64,000 bases of DNA from Lachnospiraceae bacterium JC7 (GTDB lineage: Bacteria > Bacillota > Clostridia > Lachnospirales > Lachnospiraceae), in NCBI GenBank assembly GCA_000513555.1, contig ALYD01000003.1:62001-126000 (forward strand), written 5' to 3'. The notes beneath the pieces are model-generated. The model was not told the origin of the DNA. It made no database searches and saw only the letters and a program-made list of their open reading frames with translations. The first letter of the stretch is position 1, and every line of letters starts with the position of its first letter. Both the position numbers and the translations under genes were made by a program. Positions 1-7,967 of the stretch are shown here, one piece after another.

Positions 1-729
1 AAAGCACATTCTCACAGTAAAGCCCGAATCCAGGGCCCTTTTAATGCTTTCGATCCTTCCACCGAGACTTCCCGTTCTGTGTTCAAAATGCTCCACTACA
101 TAATCCGGTGATAACGTAAAGGCAAAAATAGTCCTTCCGCTTCTGTCTGCCGGAAGTCTTTCAAAGTCAATATTTCCCGCCTTCGTCCTCACCTCTATGG
201 TTAGACCGGGATGAGAAGCCGCGAAATCGATCCACTCACTAACATACCCTGTAAGCGTCTCTATAGCCAGGAGGTCAGTATCATAGGAAACACAGAGATA
301 TACAGGATGTTCCGAAAGAAGCGTTTCCACTTCCTTGAATATATCCTGCAGATTCAAAAATATCACCATATTTCCGGAAGGATACATGCCTTTCAGATAA
401 CAGTATTCGCAGTCAAAAAGACAGTTCATCATACATGAGGTATAGTAAAAATGCTTATGTCCCATGTTCTGGCAGACCTCCGCTCCCGGATAGACCAGGT
501 TTCCCTGCTTGACCGCAAGTATCAGCGCCTGAGACTCATGCTGCTTCACGTAGTTCTGCTTATGTCTGTTGAACACATCCTTGTAATGATCGATTTTTAT
601 TATCTCGGCCTTAGGAAAATGCTTCATTATCTCATCGGCCTTTTCCCTATAATCTCTGTCTGCCAAAACCTTCTCTTCAACATAAATATGAGAAAAGGGC
701 TTATTCAGAAATGATGTTCCTGATAACAT
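1..729 (-). CDS. splB: Spore photoproduct lyase-like radical SAM protein (partial, C-terminus cut off)
   Basis: The first 243 codons of a gene running off the left edge. I translated it directly because it has no stop in the window. Residues about 99-112 hold a Cys cluster whose last three cysteines, CLFDCEYC, give the radical SAM spacing C-x3-C-x2-C, followed by YLKGMYPSGN as in SplB proteins. SplB repairs the spore thymine dimer with a 4Fe-4S cluster and S-adenosylmethionine; relatives occur in non-sporulating bacteria with unproved roles. The ATG at 729 has AAGG 6 nt upstream and lies inside the end of the nucleoside phosphorylase gene (29-bp overlap), so the two are translationally coupled. 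About 100 C-terminal residues are missing if it is of normal length. Family assignment is good; substrate is inferred. Confidence 0.75.
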   Translation of the reverse strand, partial: MLSGTSFLNKPFSHIYVEEKVLADRDYREKADEIMKHFPKAEIIKIDHYKDVFNRHKQNYVKQHESQALILAVKQGNLVYPGAEVCQNMGHKHFYYTSCMMNCLFDCEYCYLKGMYPSGNMVIFLNLQDIFKEVETLLSEHPVYLCVSYDTDLLAIETLTGYVSEWIDFAASHPGLTIEVRTKAGNIDFERLPADRSGRTIFAFTLSPDYVVEHFEHRTGSLGGRIESIKRALDSGFTVRMCF

Positions 730-1648
730 CAAGTACCTTCTTTCCATTACGTTTATCCACAGTGGGGAGCACCCCCTCTTCATAGAGTCTTTCCACTTCA
801 GCCATCCAGCTTATCCCGCTGAGGCTTCCGTATTTCACATATTGTGTGAATTGATCCTGCATGACCTTCGAAAAATGTGCATCTCTGATGACTTTTTCCA
901 CTGCTTTTTTCTCCGGAACCCCGAGAATGTCCATCCTTTCCTCTTCTTTGGCAGAAATCTCCCGAAGCTTTTCCACATAATCCAGAATCTGTTCCACATT
1001 CCGTTCCACAGAATCCGTGACATGAGCCGCCAGAATCTTCACATCGGAAACATCTTCCGAAATACCACTGTCGGTGACCACCCTAAGAAAACTCTGCTGA
1101 TGAGGGCCCACATAAAACGCTGCAGCCTGATACACTGCCGCCGCCTCCATATCATAGAGCTCATAATCTCCGGCAGCCATATCGAGGAACATCACAGCCC
1201 TTTCGGTGAGGACCTGACTACCGGTCACGACAGATGCTTCAGGAATAGCTGTTTCCACCAGCATATCGGGATAAAAACATCTGTCGCTGTTCTGATCCAG
1301 CAGCTTATTAAGAAGAAACAGCTCCTTCCCATCATGTTTATGCAGCATCGCCGCAGTTCCTAAGGACAAAAGCTGATCAGCCGATCCTGCATCATATTCC
1401 GTAAGAACAGAGGACACCGCCGCCGAAGCATTTATAGGACCTACTCCGGTGATGGTAAGTACCATTTCAGGCCTTATTCTCCTTCCCTTGGAATCCCCGC
1501 TGTCCTCTCCATCTGCTCCCGCCATGAGCTTAAGATATTCCTCCGGCACAAACTGCTGAAACCTCGTCATGTCCGCCCTCTTTTTCAGTCCGAACATCTT
1601 TATAAGAGGTTTTGCCTCCGGATACAATGCTGTAAAAATGAAAACCAT
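701..1648 (-). CDS. Nucleoside phosphorylase/nucleosidase superfamily protein (MTA/SAH nucleosidase-like)
   Basis: A 315-residue cytoplasmic protein. The first ~210 residues follow the purine phosphorylase/MtnN fold: ITGVGPINASAAV resembles the GIGKVNA loop, LYDMEAAAVYQAA carries the substrate-binding Glu, and RVVTDSGISEDVSD carries the catalytic Asp. About 100 further residues form a charged helical extension absent from ordinary MtnN. Start: CGGAGAAG six bases before the ATG. The true MtnN of this genome is probably the 230-residue protein at 30935-31627, so this paralogue likely has another substrate. It overlaps the SplB-like gene, a radical SAM enzyme that would release 5'-deoxyadenosine or SAM fragments; a scavenging role is attractive but only an inference. 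Confidence 0.65.
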   Translation of the reverse strand: MVFIFTALYPEAKPLIKMFGLKKRADMTRFQQFVPEEYLKLMAGADGEDSGDSKGRRIRPEMVLTITGVGPINASAAVSSVLTEYDAGSADQLLSLGTAAMLHKHDGKELFLLNKLLDQNSDRCFYPDMLVETAIPEASVVTGSQVLTERAVMFLDMAAGDYELYDMEAAAVYQAAAFYVGPHQQSFLRVVTDSGISEDVSDVKILAAHVTDSVERNVEQILDYVEKLREISAKEEERMDILGVPEKKAVEKVIRDAHFSKVMQDQFTQYVKYGSLSGISWMAEVERLYEEGVLPTVDKRNGKKVLDVIRNIISE

Positions 1649-1749
1649 TTATCTTCTCCGCCTGCTTCAAGAATGTCAAAACCGGGAATGACATCCCACT
1701 ATTACTGTATCGTCACATTATGCCACATCTCAGGCCCCGGTTCTACTCA

Positions 1750-1795
1750 AAAAATCCCTGAAGAGAATGATATATCAAACTCTTACAGGGATTTT
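1750..1795 (-). terminator. Rho-independent terminator after the zinc-ribbon protein gene
   Basis: Arms AAAATCCCTG...AAGAG and CTCTT.CAGGGATTTT form a stem downstream of the gene ending at 1823 on the minus strand. The outer A/T pairs supply a short U tract. Confidence 0.55.
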
Positions 1796-1822
1796 CATGA
1801 TTCAACTTAATTTTTCAAGGAA

Positions 1823-3757
1823 TCAGAAATTGCCGTTCTGCTGCACAGCCATATTGTTATATGCCGCATTTAACGCATTCGAATTCTTGATGATGATATT
1901 GGCCGCGATAAAAGGACCTACACCGCAAAGGAAAGCTCCGAAGATCCACCATAAGAGAATGGTTGTGCCGCCCTCCTGGAAGTTCATACCATAGCGTGGA
2001 GCATTGTTCTGAAGGCGATTTCCAAGGTTGTACATCCAGATGTAATCGTAAATTCCGCAGGTAAGGATACCGAACAGGATGTACTCAAGGATTCCCGCTG
2101 TCTTCTTTCCATCACCTGCACAGGTGATGTTTACATCCTGTATGATGCAGTGGAGCATGTAGAGATCGTAGATACCGCAGGTAACGATACCAAGAAGTAT
2201 ATAAGCCACGATGCTTCTGTCTGTTGAAAGCATTCCGCCGCCTAAGTTGTTAGGCTGAGGCTGACCGTTTACAGGATTTCCGTTCGTGTAAACGCCATTC
2301 TGGTTCACGTTGCTGTAAGTACCTGCATTGGCAGTACTGCTCTTTCCTGACCGGAATTCATCCTTGGCTTCCATAGCCATATCTGAAACAGTCTTCAGAT
2401 CGTTTTTAAGTACATCCCCGAGGTTGCCGCTCTGAAGTCCTGCCAGAGGATTGATCTTCTTCTCATTGATCAGTACATAGGTTACAACCATCATGGCGAT
2501 CGAGAATACAACGCTGAGGAATGCTCCAGAGAACATGCCTGAATATGTATATCCGAAGATCAGTCTATTGAATATAGCCGTAAATACTGCACGAACAATA
2601 ACAGTGAGGATCACGATGATGCCTCCTGCAAGAGCACCCATCATCAGTGGCTGAGCCTTGCTGTCATCCCATTTCTTCCATACGAGGTACATAATGAGAG
2701 CTGAGCCCAGAAGTCCGCAAAGCTTGATTACATGGATAAGGAAACTTATTACGCCGAATACAAAGCCGAAGAATCCCTCATCTCCGATTCCTCCGAATAT
2801 ACCGAAAACTCCGCCAAGAACATAAAAGATCTGGAAGAACGAAAGAACAAGTGCGATGATGCAGAGTACCATGCCGGCCGTCATGATTCCGCTCTTAGGT
2901 GCTGTAGCAAACTGTGGATTGCTGTAGCTTGTACCTGTATATCCGCCGTTTTGCTGTCCCTGATTGAACTGATTCTGCTGTGAAGCGAACTGTGCAGTCT
3001 GACCGCTGAACCTGCCCTGCTGTGCACCATTCTGTGCGGTCTGGCCCTCGAACTGCCCCTGCTGTGCACCATTCTGTGCGGTCTGGCCCTCGAACTGACC
3101 CTGCTGTGTGCCGTTCTGTGCTGTCTGCCCCTCGAACTGACCCTGCTGTGTGCCGTATTGTGCGGTCTGGCCGTTGAACTGGCCCTGCTGCAGGTTCTGG
3201 TTTGCCGCAGCACCGTTATATGCCCCTGTATATGCAGCCTTCTGCTCCTCAATGCGCTTTGCATACTGGGCAGTAACATTACCGGATGCCTGCTGAGCCG
3301 CATCAGAAACAGTATTTCCGAAAGCTGCCGCCGCACCCGCAGCAGCACCTGCTGCGATTCCTGCCGCATTAGCAACTGTGTCAGCCGCATTTCCCGCCGC
3401 TGTAGCCACGTTATCAGTAACCTCTGCCGCAGCCTGAGCCGCTCCATCGCTCACCTCACTGACAGCCTCTACCGCAGCCTCTGCTGCAGCACCAACTGTA
3501 TCAGCCGCAGTCTCAGCAACATTCTCAACAGCTTCCGCAGCGGCTTCAACAGTATTTCCCACAGCCTCTGCCGCACCGGTCACAGCACCCTGAACTGCTG
3601 CTTCAACATTTTCTGCTGCTCCCTGAACCTGATTTATCGACGCCTCAGCTGTATTCGCATCGCCCTGAGCGTGATTCTGAGCCTGTAAATCGGCCCCACA
3701 GGTAGGACAGAATTTTGATCCATCATTCACTTCGCTTCCGCAATTCGTGCAAAACAT
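1823..3757 (-). CDS. Zinc-ribbon, Ala-rich, Gln-repeat membrane protein with C-terminal DUF4234-like domain
   Basis: A 644-residue protein. Residues 1-25 form a zinc ribbon (MFCTNCG ... FCPTCGADL). Residues ~40-170 are an Ala/Val/Glu-rich helical region resembling LEA-type amphipathic repeats. Residues ~190-260 are five to six 14-residue repeats of type QQGQFEGQTAQNGA. Then follow about four hydrophobic segments (~295-450), a polar linker, and a C-terminal domain with two copies of a GIxTCGIYD motif that matches the DUF4234 family. The start at 3757 is chosen over an ATG 21 bases upstream because GAGGGG lies 5-6 nt before it. Function is unknown; proteins with an N-terminal zinc ribbon and C-terminal multi-pass domains are common in Clostridia. 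Confidence 0.7.
   Translation of the reverse strand: MFCTNCGSEVNDGSKFCPTCGADLQAQNHAQGDANTAEASINQVQGAAENVEAAVQGAVTGAAEAVGNTVEAAAEAVENVAETAADTVGAAAEAAVEAVSEVSDGAAQAAAEVTDNVATAAGNAADTVANAAGIAAGAAAGAAAAFGNTVSDAAQQASGNVTAQYAKRIEEQKAAYTGAYNGAAANQNLQQGQFNGQTAQYGTQQGQFEGQTAQNGTQQGQFEGQTAQNGAQQGQFEGQTAQNGAQQGRFSGQTAQFASQQNQFNQGQQNGGYTGTSYSNPQFATAPKSGIMTAGMVLCIIALVLSFFQIFYVLGGVFGIFGGIGDEGFFGFVFGVISFLIHVIKLCGLLGSALIMYLVWKKWDDSKAQPLMMGALAGGIIVILTVIVRAVFTAIFNRLIFGYTYSGMFSGAFLSVVFSIAMMVVTYVLINEKKINPLAGLQSGNLGDVLKNDLKTVSDMAMEAKDEFRSGKSSTANAGTYSNVNQNGVYTNGNPVNGQPQPNNLGGGMLSTDRSIVAYILLGIVTCGIYDLYMLHCIIQDVNITCAGDGKKTAGILEYILFGILTCGIYDYIWMYNLGNRLQNNAPRYGMNFQEGGTTILLWWIFGAFLCGVGPFIAANIIIKNSNALNAAYNNMAVQQNGNF
2978..3190. 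repeat. In-frame 42-bp tandem repeat (about five copies)
   Basis: The stretch CTGCTGTG(T/C)(A/G)CC-TTCTGTGCGGTCTGGCC recurs every 42 bp, exactly 14 codons, inside the zinc-ribbon protein gene. The two central copies are almost identical in DNA, which suggests recent slippage or gene conversion. Confidence 0.8.
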
Positions 3758-3892
3758 AATTACCCCTCTTCCGGTCACCTTCCTTCACAGAAGACGCCCA
3801 TAAATAATATTTAGCAAATCACAATCGACTCTATACCGATGCAGTCCTGCCATTCAAAACGCAGTGCCGCATAGTCTTCATTGTGCATGCAA

Positions 3893-4327
3893 TCACTTCA
3901 AAAAGCCGGAGATGAACCGGACAGCTCTCCATATAAAACCTTCCCACGGTCTGAAGACCACGATATCCTGATCAGGCATAAAGAACATACGGTACAGATA
4001 AACTATGATAAAAGCTGAAATAAAGGCCGCAACAAGTATCCTGTATATTCTTTTCGGAAGCTTTTCCCGGATGGCAAATATCAGCACCGCCGGCACCGGC
4101 AGTATCCACAGGGGATGATAGTAAAAGGCGCCTTTAAAATCCAGCCTCAGCACACACATCCACGCGCGACTCATACCGCAGCCCGCATCGGATATCCCCG
4201 TCATGAACTTTATGGGACAGGTTATACCCAGAACCATCTCCAGAATCAGATAAAAACATATAATGATACCTATCGCTTCAATATCCGATTTCCACTTTCT
4301 CAATGTTCCACTCCATTCTTTTCTCAT
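3893..4327 (-). CDS. DUF2752 family membrane protein
   Basis: A 144-residue protein with three predicted membrane helices. The signature CPIKFMTGISDAGCGMSRA is the family motif (CP...TG..C.GCG..RA), followed by the usual Y.HPLWILP helix. Function is unknown. The ATG at 4327 is preferred to the one at 4339 because GAGGGTGG lies just upstream of it, within the longer frame. It stands alone, divergent from the MATE gene. Confidence 0.8.
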   Translation of the reverse strand: MRKEWSGTLRKWKSDIEAIGIIICFYLILEMVLGITCPIKFMTGISDAGCGMSRAWMCVLRLDFKGAFYYHPLWILPVPAVLIFAIREKLPKRIYRILVAAFISAFIIVYLYRMFFMPDQDIVVFRPWEGFIWRAVRFISGFLK

Positions 4328-4492
4328 AGCCACCCTCATGTATGTAATGTCAAAGCATCTTAATACATAAAAATAGCTACGATATTCTCATTATACAACA
4401 TTAATTTTGGCTTAGCGATGTTTTAATTTAAGAGTTTTATTGTTTTTATTAGAAATACATACATAACTATAGAAAATTCAGCATCCTCATAT

Positions 4493-4498
4493 TATAAT
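4493..4498 (+). promoter_or_regulatory. Predicted -10 box of the MATE gene
   Basis: A perfect TATAAT about 130 bp before the MATE start codon. No good -35 lies 17 bp upstream, so the promoter may need an activator. The transcript would carry a ~120-nt leader that includes the hairpin at 4523-4566. The rest of 4340-4626 is AT-rich and shows nothing else. Confidence 0.45.
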
Positions 4499-4522
4499 GC
4501 TCATTCGTTAATCAGAAACCGG

Positions 4523-4566
4523 ATTCGGAAGGTCTCTCACAGAAGCCCTTCCGAATTAACTTTTTT
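4523..4566 (+). promoter_or_regulatory. Terminator-like hairpin in the MATE leader (candidate attenuator)
   Basis: ATTCGGAAGG pairs with CCTTCCGAAT around a 14-nt loop, followed after five bases by TTTTTT. It sits between the predicted promoter and the start of the MATE gene, where transcription attenuators lie. Confidence 0.5.
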
Positions 4567-4626
4567 GTAACTGTTTTACCTCACTGACATATACATGCCA
4601 TACAAAAATTACTCAAGGAGGTTTTT

Positions 4627-6018
4627 ATGGAAGTAACCATGACCAAGGGAAATCCGTTCCCCATAATACTGAAATTTATGATTCCGCTTTTTATCGGCAA
4701 TGTTTTCCAGCAGCTCTATAACATGGCCGATACCATCATAGTCGGCCGTTACGTAAGTGCAGATGCATTGGCAGCTGTCGGAGCTACCGGAAACATCATG
4801 TTTCTGGTACTCGGGTTTTCTCAGGGACTCTGTACAGGATTCACTGTCCTCACCTCACAGGCTTACGGCGCAGGCAACTACAAGAGAGTCAAGCGTAGCG
4901 TTGCCAACGGCATACTGCTCGCCCTTATTGTCATAGTGATCGTGACCTTACTGTCGGTTTCACTCATGAGCCCCCTGCTTCACGTCATGAACACCCCTGC
5001 GAATATCTTTCACGACTCACTCACCTACATAACCATCATATGTCTCGGAACCGTAGCAAGCGTTTACTATAACCTGTTCTCGGCCTTTATCCGTTCCATC
5101 GGAAACAGCCGCGTACCTCTTTATTTTCTGCTTTTCAGTGCGGGCCTGAATGTAGGCCTTGATCTTCTCTTCATTATAGTAGGCAAAATGGGAGTTGCCG
5201 GCGCCGCATGGGCCACCAATCTTTCGCAGGGAATCTCAGCCATCCTCTGCCTTTTCTATATTCATTCAAAGGCAAAGGTACTATGGCCGGATCCTTCCGA
5301 CTGGCACATAAACATAACTGACACCCAGCATCAGATGGCTGTAGGAGTCCCCATGGCCCTTCAGTTTGGAATCACAGCTTCCGGAACCATGGTAATGCAG
5401 TCGGCCATCAACCTTTTCGGCTCCACCGCCGTTGCCGCTTACACCGCCGCCAATAAGCTCAACAGCCTTATGCTTCAGGAAATGCTCGCCATGGGACAGG
5501 CAGTAGCCACCTACTGCGGACAGAATTACGGCGGAGGAGACAGCAACAGAATCAACAAGGGTGTTCACGCGGCCATCGTAATCGAGGTGATCTACGCTAT
5601 AATTGCAGCACTCCTCTGTAACGTACTTTTGCGTCCGGTAATGTCTCTGTTCTTTGCAGGATCCGGTTCAGCCGGAGCTGCGGCAGGAACCGTAGAAAGC
5701 CTCGACACCATATCCCTGATGATGCCGTGGTCAAGCACATACATTCACATCGTGACCATGTTCTATATCCCCCTCAGCTTTATATTCATTTTCCGTAATG
5801 CCATGCAGGGATGCGGACATGGATTTCTGCCAATGATGGGTGGTGTTGTAGAGTTCTTTGCAAGACTCATAGTTGCCCTCGTTGCCATGCATATCATGAG
5901 CTTCCCTCTGGCTGTCTTCTGTGATCCGGCCGCGTGGATAGCTGCAGGAGTCTTTACAGCAGTTGCCTATACCTTTGTAATCAAAAAGGTCCGGAAAGAG
6001 CTGGCAAGAATGCATTGA
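4627..6018 (+). CDS. MATE family efflux transporter
   Basis: A 463-residue inner-membrane antiporter with about 12 hydrophobic segments. The N-terminus (MTKGNPFPIILKFMIPLFIG) and the NVFQQLYNMADTIIVG motif are typical of the DinF/NorM-like MATE group found in Clostridia, which exports cationic drugs or metabolites using Na+ or H+. Full length for the family. Start set by AAGGAGG seven bases before the ATG. Monocistronic: it has its own leader and a terminator at 6094-6122. Substrate cannot be told from sequence. Confidence 0.9.
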   Translation: MEVTMTKGNPFPIILKFMIPLFIGNVFQQLYNMADTIIVGRYVSADALAAVGATGNIMFLVLGFSQGLCTGFTVLTSQAYGAGNYKRVKRSVANGILLALIVIVIVTLLSVSLMSPLLHVMNTPANIFHDSLTYITIICLGTVASVYYNLFSAFIRSIGNSRVPLYFLLFSAGLNVGLDLLFIIVGKMGVAGAAWATNLSQGISAILCLFYIHSKAKVLWPDPSDWHINITDTQHQMAVGVPMALQFGITASGTMVMQSAINLFGSTAVAAYTAANKLNSLMLQEMLAMGQAVATYCGQNYGGGDSNRINKGVHAAIVIEVIYAIIAALLCNVLLRPVMSLFFAGSGSAGAAAGTVESLDTISLMMPWSSTYIHIVTMFYIPLSFIFIFRNAMQGCGHGFLPMMGGVVEFFARLIVALVAMHIMSFPLAVFCDPAAWIAAGVFTAVAYTFVIKKVRKELARMH

Positions 6019-6080
6019 TCCCGGGCTATATCCGTTTTTGGGATCAGATGCATAATTCATTTTCAAATATGATTTTTTTA

Positions 6081-6122
6081 CACAAAAAAAGAAAGGGGTC
6101 GCTTCACAGCAACCCCTGTTTT
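6081..6122. terminator. Strong bidirectional terminator between MATE and the long RNA
   Basis: A 10-bp stem (6094-6103 with 6108-6117, one G-U pair). On the minus strand it has a GUGA tetraloop and is followed by TTCTTTTTTT, a near-ideal terminator. On the plus strand GTTTTT follows, enough to end MATE transcripts. Confidence 0.8.
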
Positions 6123-6745
6123 TATAGCTTAACCCTGGAACTCAGTAATTAGTTCCCTTACTTAATTGTACTTCGGTTTGTACCTCTTTTCTTGGATTTC
6201 TATTTAAATTATATAAATATCTCTTCGATAAAACTTTTATATCTTATGGATATCTTCTCTAAATAGATTATTTCTTTATTCAGTTTTGATATTAAATTGT
6301 AAAATCGACATTTTATTTTATTAATTACTATTCTAATCTTTCAAAGTATTCTTCTTTTCAGATTTTTTATGACCTCCCTTAAAGGTCTTCAACTAATTTA
6401 TTTTCTGAACTTTTCAGTTATTTATATCATTCGATAACTATTTATATGTCGATTTCTCTTTTGCAATAATATCATCTGGACTTTAGTAAGAAATAATCCG
6501 AAGATGCACTTCTCTAATAATTCGAACTGTTTTTCATCGAATGTACGGTTCGATGCCGTTCTCACGTTTTTCTTCTTTTTAAGAGGTCCAGAGGATACTA
6601 TCGACTGACTGATCTGGTGTCATGTCTTTGTACCTCTTACTTTCTACGATTTTGTTTCGCAGGTTCATCCCCTGCACTTTTGTCAACCGGCCCTTCACCC
6701 TTTCTCGTCAAGCGAACTTTTCTGTTGACTTATCTTTTTCTGTTG
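6085..6745 (-). ncRNA. Candidate long structured non-coding RNA (~660 nt, class unassigned)
   Basis: No open frame of gene quality exists on either strand. On the minus strand the stretch starts 6-7 nt after a TTTACA-17-TATTAT promoter and ends in the strong terminator at 6081-6122. Hairpins that I can pair by eye: 6707-6711/6725-6729, 6659-6663/6671-6675, a stacked pair 6581-6587/6632-6638 and 6588-6592/6613-6617, 6535-6540/6550-6555, 6371-6375/6383-6387, and GGAACT/AGTTCC near 6136-6155. It does not carry the landmarks I know for RNase P RNA, tmRNA, 6S or SRP RNA. Size and stand-alone layout recall the large ornate RNAs of Firmicutes and rumen bacteria (ROOL, GOLLD, OLE); I cannot assign it without a covariance search. 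Confidence 0.6.
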
Positions 6746-6750
6746 TATTT

Positions 6751-6779
6751 ATAATAACAGCGAATAAATAATTTGTAAA
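6751..6779 (-). promoter_or_regulatory. Promoter of the candidate long RNA
   Basis: Minus strand: TTTACA (6774-6779), 17-bp spacer, TATTAT (6751-6756). No coding start follows for over 600 bp. Confidence 0.65.
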
Positions 6780-6866
6780 GGATTATTTTACGGAAAATAT
6801 TTTCATTTTAATGCATTTTATAATACATTTTGAGTGAAATTTCTTCTTTTTTGTTTCTTTTAGCCA

Positions 6867-6900
6867 TAAAAAAGGATGCCCGACCGAATCGAACACCCCC
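6867..6900 (-). terminator. Terminator of the division-type protein gene
   Basis: Minus strand: GGGTG and CATCC (one G-U pair) enclose an inner CGA/TCG stem and are followed by seven T. It lies just after the stop at 6924. Confidence 0.6.
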
Positions 6901-6923
6901 TTCTATATCGTTATTCATAATAC

Positions 6924-7511
6924 TCATTTCCCGAAAAACTTCAGGATACGGTTTGTAAGCATCACTGCAATATTTTCTTCTTTCACCTTTCCACTGGGAA
7001 TATCGTCCCATGTACGGACATATCCGGTGTCCGCTTTGGTAAATGTGATTATTTCAGAATTATCGGGAGCAACCATGCCATAAAGCTGTGTTGCCTCGCG
7101 ATATATAACATCCGGATTCACGGCACTGTCTATCACAGCCTTAAGCTCTCCGTTCTGGAGCTTGAGCTCCTCCAGCTCCGTTCTTCTCTGTTCAATGCCG
7201 GTAAGCTTCGTAGATACCAGTGTATCAAGCTTTACACACTGATAGCTTGAGAAGAAGATCACAACCAGAGAAATCACCAGCGCGGTGTAGCACACCCTGT
7301 CGATAATGACTGCCGGAATACAGCGGAGAATAGGTTTTATTACGCTTTTATCCTCGGCGTACTCAACCTGAATCTGTCCTGTTCTGGTCCTGTACAAGCG
7401 AAGCTGATTTCTGTGTCCTCTTTGCTCTATGGTCACTGTATCGTTAGCAGTCTTCAGTTCTTCCATATCTACAGTTCTTACTGTATTACCGTGAACTACA
7501 TACTGTTTCAC
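6924..7511 (-). CDS. Single-span coiled-coil protein, FtsL/DivIC-like septum protein
   Basis: A 195-residue protein: a ~85-residue basic cytoplasmic part, one membrane helix (VCYTALVISLVVIFF), then a short extracellular coiled coil (IEQRRTELEELKLQNGELKAVID) and a tail containing REATQLYGM. That order is the plan of the FtsL/DivIC septum proteins, and A..LGM-like text after the coil fits. A longer frame starts at 7559, but the only good ribosome-binding site (AAGGAGG) lies 8 nt before a GTG at 7511, so GTG is chosen. It is away from any dcw cluster. Division role is inferred from architecture; sequence similarity is weak. Confidence 0.6.
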   Translation of the reverse strand: MKQYVVHGNTVRTVDMEELKTANDTVTIEQRGHRNQLRLYRTRTGQIQVEYAEDKSVIKPILRCIPAVIIDRVCYTALVISLVVIFFSSYQCVKLDTLVSTKLTGIEQRRTELEELKLQNGELKAVIDSAVNPDVIYREATQLYGMVAPDNSEIITFTKADTGYVRTWDDIPSGKVKEENIAVMLTNRILKFFGK

Positions 7512-7829
7512 TTTACTGACCTCCTTGCATAATTCTGACTTTTGAAATCTTTCATCCAAAACTATAATTTATATCCACGATCACTGTTACATATATCTAA
7601 AAAACCTATCAAATGTAACTTTTCAGTAATTATTATACATGTTTTTTAGTCGTTTTAAACCATTTTTTGCAGAAAACCGTAATTAATTTTGCAATTTCGC
7701 CCTTTTCTTCAATTCGCGTATAAAAGGCGTTAAAATTACATAATTCTGTGATTTGCGGAAGAAATATCTTATTTTTATTATTTTTTAACTCTTTTCATAC
7801 GTATATTTGTATAAATAAGCACAAAAATT

Positions 7830-7902
7830 AAGACTATAGCAAATTCATTCTTAATATCCTGATACCATTATCAAAATATCTTGTGAATTTAACTATAGTC
7901 TT
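7830..7902. repeat. 73-bp interrupted inverted repeat in a 456-bp gene-free stretch
   Basis: Arms AAGACTATAG-AAATTC and GAATTT-CTATAGTCTT are 38 bp apart. On the minus strand the element follows the NlpC/P60 stop by 66 bp and ends in AATTTTTG, so it may be that gene's terminator; a small mobile-type palindrome is the alternative. The rest of 7512-7967 is AT-rich and shows no gene. Confidence 0.5.
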
Positions 7903-7967
7903 TTATCAAAATTCCAAAATTATTACTTTTGAAATATGTTTTTAATAGCTTTTATACCCTGCCGGAA

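Noticed and set aside
2881-3447. 188-codon Arg/Leu-rich frame inside the zinc-ribbon protein gene
   Set aside because: Shadow frame of the repeat region; no start signal and unnatural composition.
6530-6556. Group II intron domain V-like text (ATGTACGGTTC) on the plus strand
   Set aside because: The opposing strand of the stem lacks the AGC triad, the hairpin is too short (28 nt instead of 34) and no intron-encoded protein or other intron domain is nearby.
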